Source: Comamonadaceae bacterium
Lineage (GTDB): Bacteria; Pseudomonadota; Gammaproteobacteria; Burkholderiales; Burkholderiaceae_C
Reading direction: 5' to 3'
DNA: 15,175 bases
NCBI GenBank assembly: GCA_947458415.1
Contig: CANGZG010000047.1
Coordinates: 1-15,175 of the forward strand
Position numbers and translations under genes: made by a program. Shown piece after piece: positions 14,168 through 15,175 of this stretch (within the stretch, counting starts at the first letter, position 1; every line of letters begins with the position of its first letter). The notes below the pieces were generated by a model, which saw only the letters and a list, made by a program, of their open reading frames with translations, made no database searches and was not told the origin of the DNA.

Positions 14168-15134
14168 ATTGTGCGGTCCGAATCACTTTCTGCGGATTGA
14201 CCGGATACCCCCCCACCAGAATCTCAAAATGCAGATGCTTGCCGGTAGAAGACTGTCCTGTGTTTCCGATGTAGCCCAACAGGCTTTCTGTGGTGACTTT
14301 GTCACCCACTTTGACCAACAATTGAGCCATATGGGCATACAACGATTCGACACCATTCAAATGCCGAACCATGACTGTGTTGCCATACTGAGGGTGATAT
14401 TCTGCCATGACCACGATGCCCGGCTTGACGGCGAACACCTTGTCGTCGCCGGTTTGGCTCATCAAGTCCAAACCGGTATGGAAATGGGAGCGACCGCTGA
14501 GCGGGTGCTTTCTGACGCCGAAATCGGAAGAAACACTGTAATTGGCCACGGGAAGGTGGCTGGGCAACGCGTACAACACCTCGCGCAAAGCACGGTTGGT
14601 TGACAGCTCATCGGCCACTTTGCCGCGCAATAAGGGATTGGACTGAATGTCGGCTTCGGGCGAATAGCCGCCGTTGGCTGAATTTTGTTGAATGATGCGG
14701 ACAATTTTCTCGGTGAGGCCAGAGGATTCGAGTTGCGTTTTGAGCGTCTCGTTTTCTTCAGACACCGCCACCATGGAGGTTTCCACAAACCGGCGAATGC
14801 TCATGTCGCGATCGCGTATGGTTTGCGCCAGTGTGATCATCTGCTCTTCACTGAGGTCAGCCATTTCAGGGGAGTTGGCATCCACCGAACTGGTCAAGAG
14901 TGCTTTGTAGACCTCTTCGTGCGACTTCTCGAGCCGGGCTCGGCTGACGCCCAGCACCAAACTGGTGACAGCAAGAAACACTATCAGGCCCAACAATGCC
15001 GCCGATGTGATGAGAAAGCCTCTGGCGGCGAAACGCTGAAAACCTGCCGGAATGTTGAAGTACTTGAGGTCGCCGCTTTGCTCAAGTATCAATCTGACGT
15101 CTTGGTACTCGCGCGACCACATGCGCTTGACCAA
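14136..15134 (-). CDS. M23-family (LytM-type) peptidoglycan endopeptidase, membrane anchored
   Basis: M23 enzymes are zinc metalloendopeptidases that cut peptide cross-links of peptidoglycan in the periplasm. Counting from the TTG at 15134, a cytoplasmic start of about 38 residues is followed by one membrane helix (about 40-62, GFLITSAALLGLIVFLAVTS), a probable coiled-coil stretch (about 64-150), and a C-terminal M23 domain (about 195-315). The zinc and catalytic residues are all present: His219 and Asp223 in FHTGLD, His268 in YAHM, and His300/His302 in KHLHFE. An active enzyme is therefore expected. The N-terminus is unsettled: the frame is open to the right edge of the window, no ribosome-binding site is seen before TTG 15134 or ATG 15122, and the real start may lie outside. 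The downstream bactofilin gene overlaps its end, as in other bactofilin-M23 pairs known to shape cells. Confidence 0.9.
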   Translation of the reverse strand: MVKRMWSREYQDVRLILEQSGDLKYFNIPAGFQRFAARGFLITSAALLGLIVFLAVTSLVLGVSRARLEKSHEEVYKALLTSSVDANSPEMADLSEEQMITLAQTIRDRDMSIRRFVETSMVAVSEENETLKTQLESSGLTEKIVRIIQQNSANGGYSPEADIQSNPLLRGKVADELSTNRALREVLYALPSHLPVANYSVSSDFGVRKHPLSGRSHFHTGLDLMSQTGDDKVFAVKPGIVVMAEYHPQYGNTVMVRHLNGVESLYAHMAQLLVKVGDKVTTESLLGYIGNTGQSSTGKHLHFEILVGGYPVNPQKVIRTAQYVQQIQNSNQ

Positions 15135-15175
15135 CGAAGGGAAACGGCGGGCAGATGCCAGTACGGAGTAAGACA

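Noticed and set aside
1..15175. CRISPR arrays, insertion sequences, prophage genes or integration by the tRNA
   Set aside because: No regular repeats, transposase or integrase motifs, or duplicated tRNA 3' end were seen by eye.

Overview
The window looks like a chromosomal segment from a betaproteobacterium of the order Burkholderiales, most likely Comamonadaceae. The grounds are the moderately GC-rich coding style, the betaproteobacterial character of the proteins, and the gene order tRNA-Leu - tig - clpP - clpX - lon. The genus cannot be fixed from this sequence. No insertion sequence, prophage, CRISPR array or sign of recent transfer was seen; coding density is very high and no gene-free stretch reaches 300 bases.

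Region 1 (1-4427, minus strand) is a proteostasis block. Read in its own direction it is tRNA-Leu(UAG), trigger factor (tig), the ClpP peptidase, the ClpX unfoldase and the start of the Lon protease gene, which runs off the left edge. A strong intrinsic terminator separates clpX from lon.

Region 2 (4438-8790, minus strand) is a two-gene RND efflux operon: a lipoprotein periplasmic adaptor overlaps the inner-membrane RND permease by 4 bases, and a hairpin terminator follows. No outer-membrane channel gene and no regulator gene lie beside it. A near-palindromic, TetR-type operator candidate sits just downstream of a well-formed sigma-70 promoter for this operon.

Region 3 (8808-12808, plus strand) diverges from the efflux operon and is a tight run of hpnC, hpnD, hpnE and hemH. 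HpnC/D/E together convert farnesyl diphosphate to squalene, the precursor of hopanoids. The last gene is ferrochelatase, the final enzyme of haem synthesis, joined to hpnE by an ATGA overlap. No squalene-hopene cyclase is present in the window.

Region 4 (12814-15175, minus strand) converges on hemH with only 5 bases between the stop codons. Read in its own direction it carries an M23 (LytM-type) peptidoglycan endopeptidase with a membrane anchor, a bactofilin, and a single-pass membrane protein with a RodZ-like cytoplasmic helix-turn-helix domain. This looks like a cell-envelope or cell-shape module, and it is the part of the window whose exact function is least settled.
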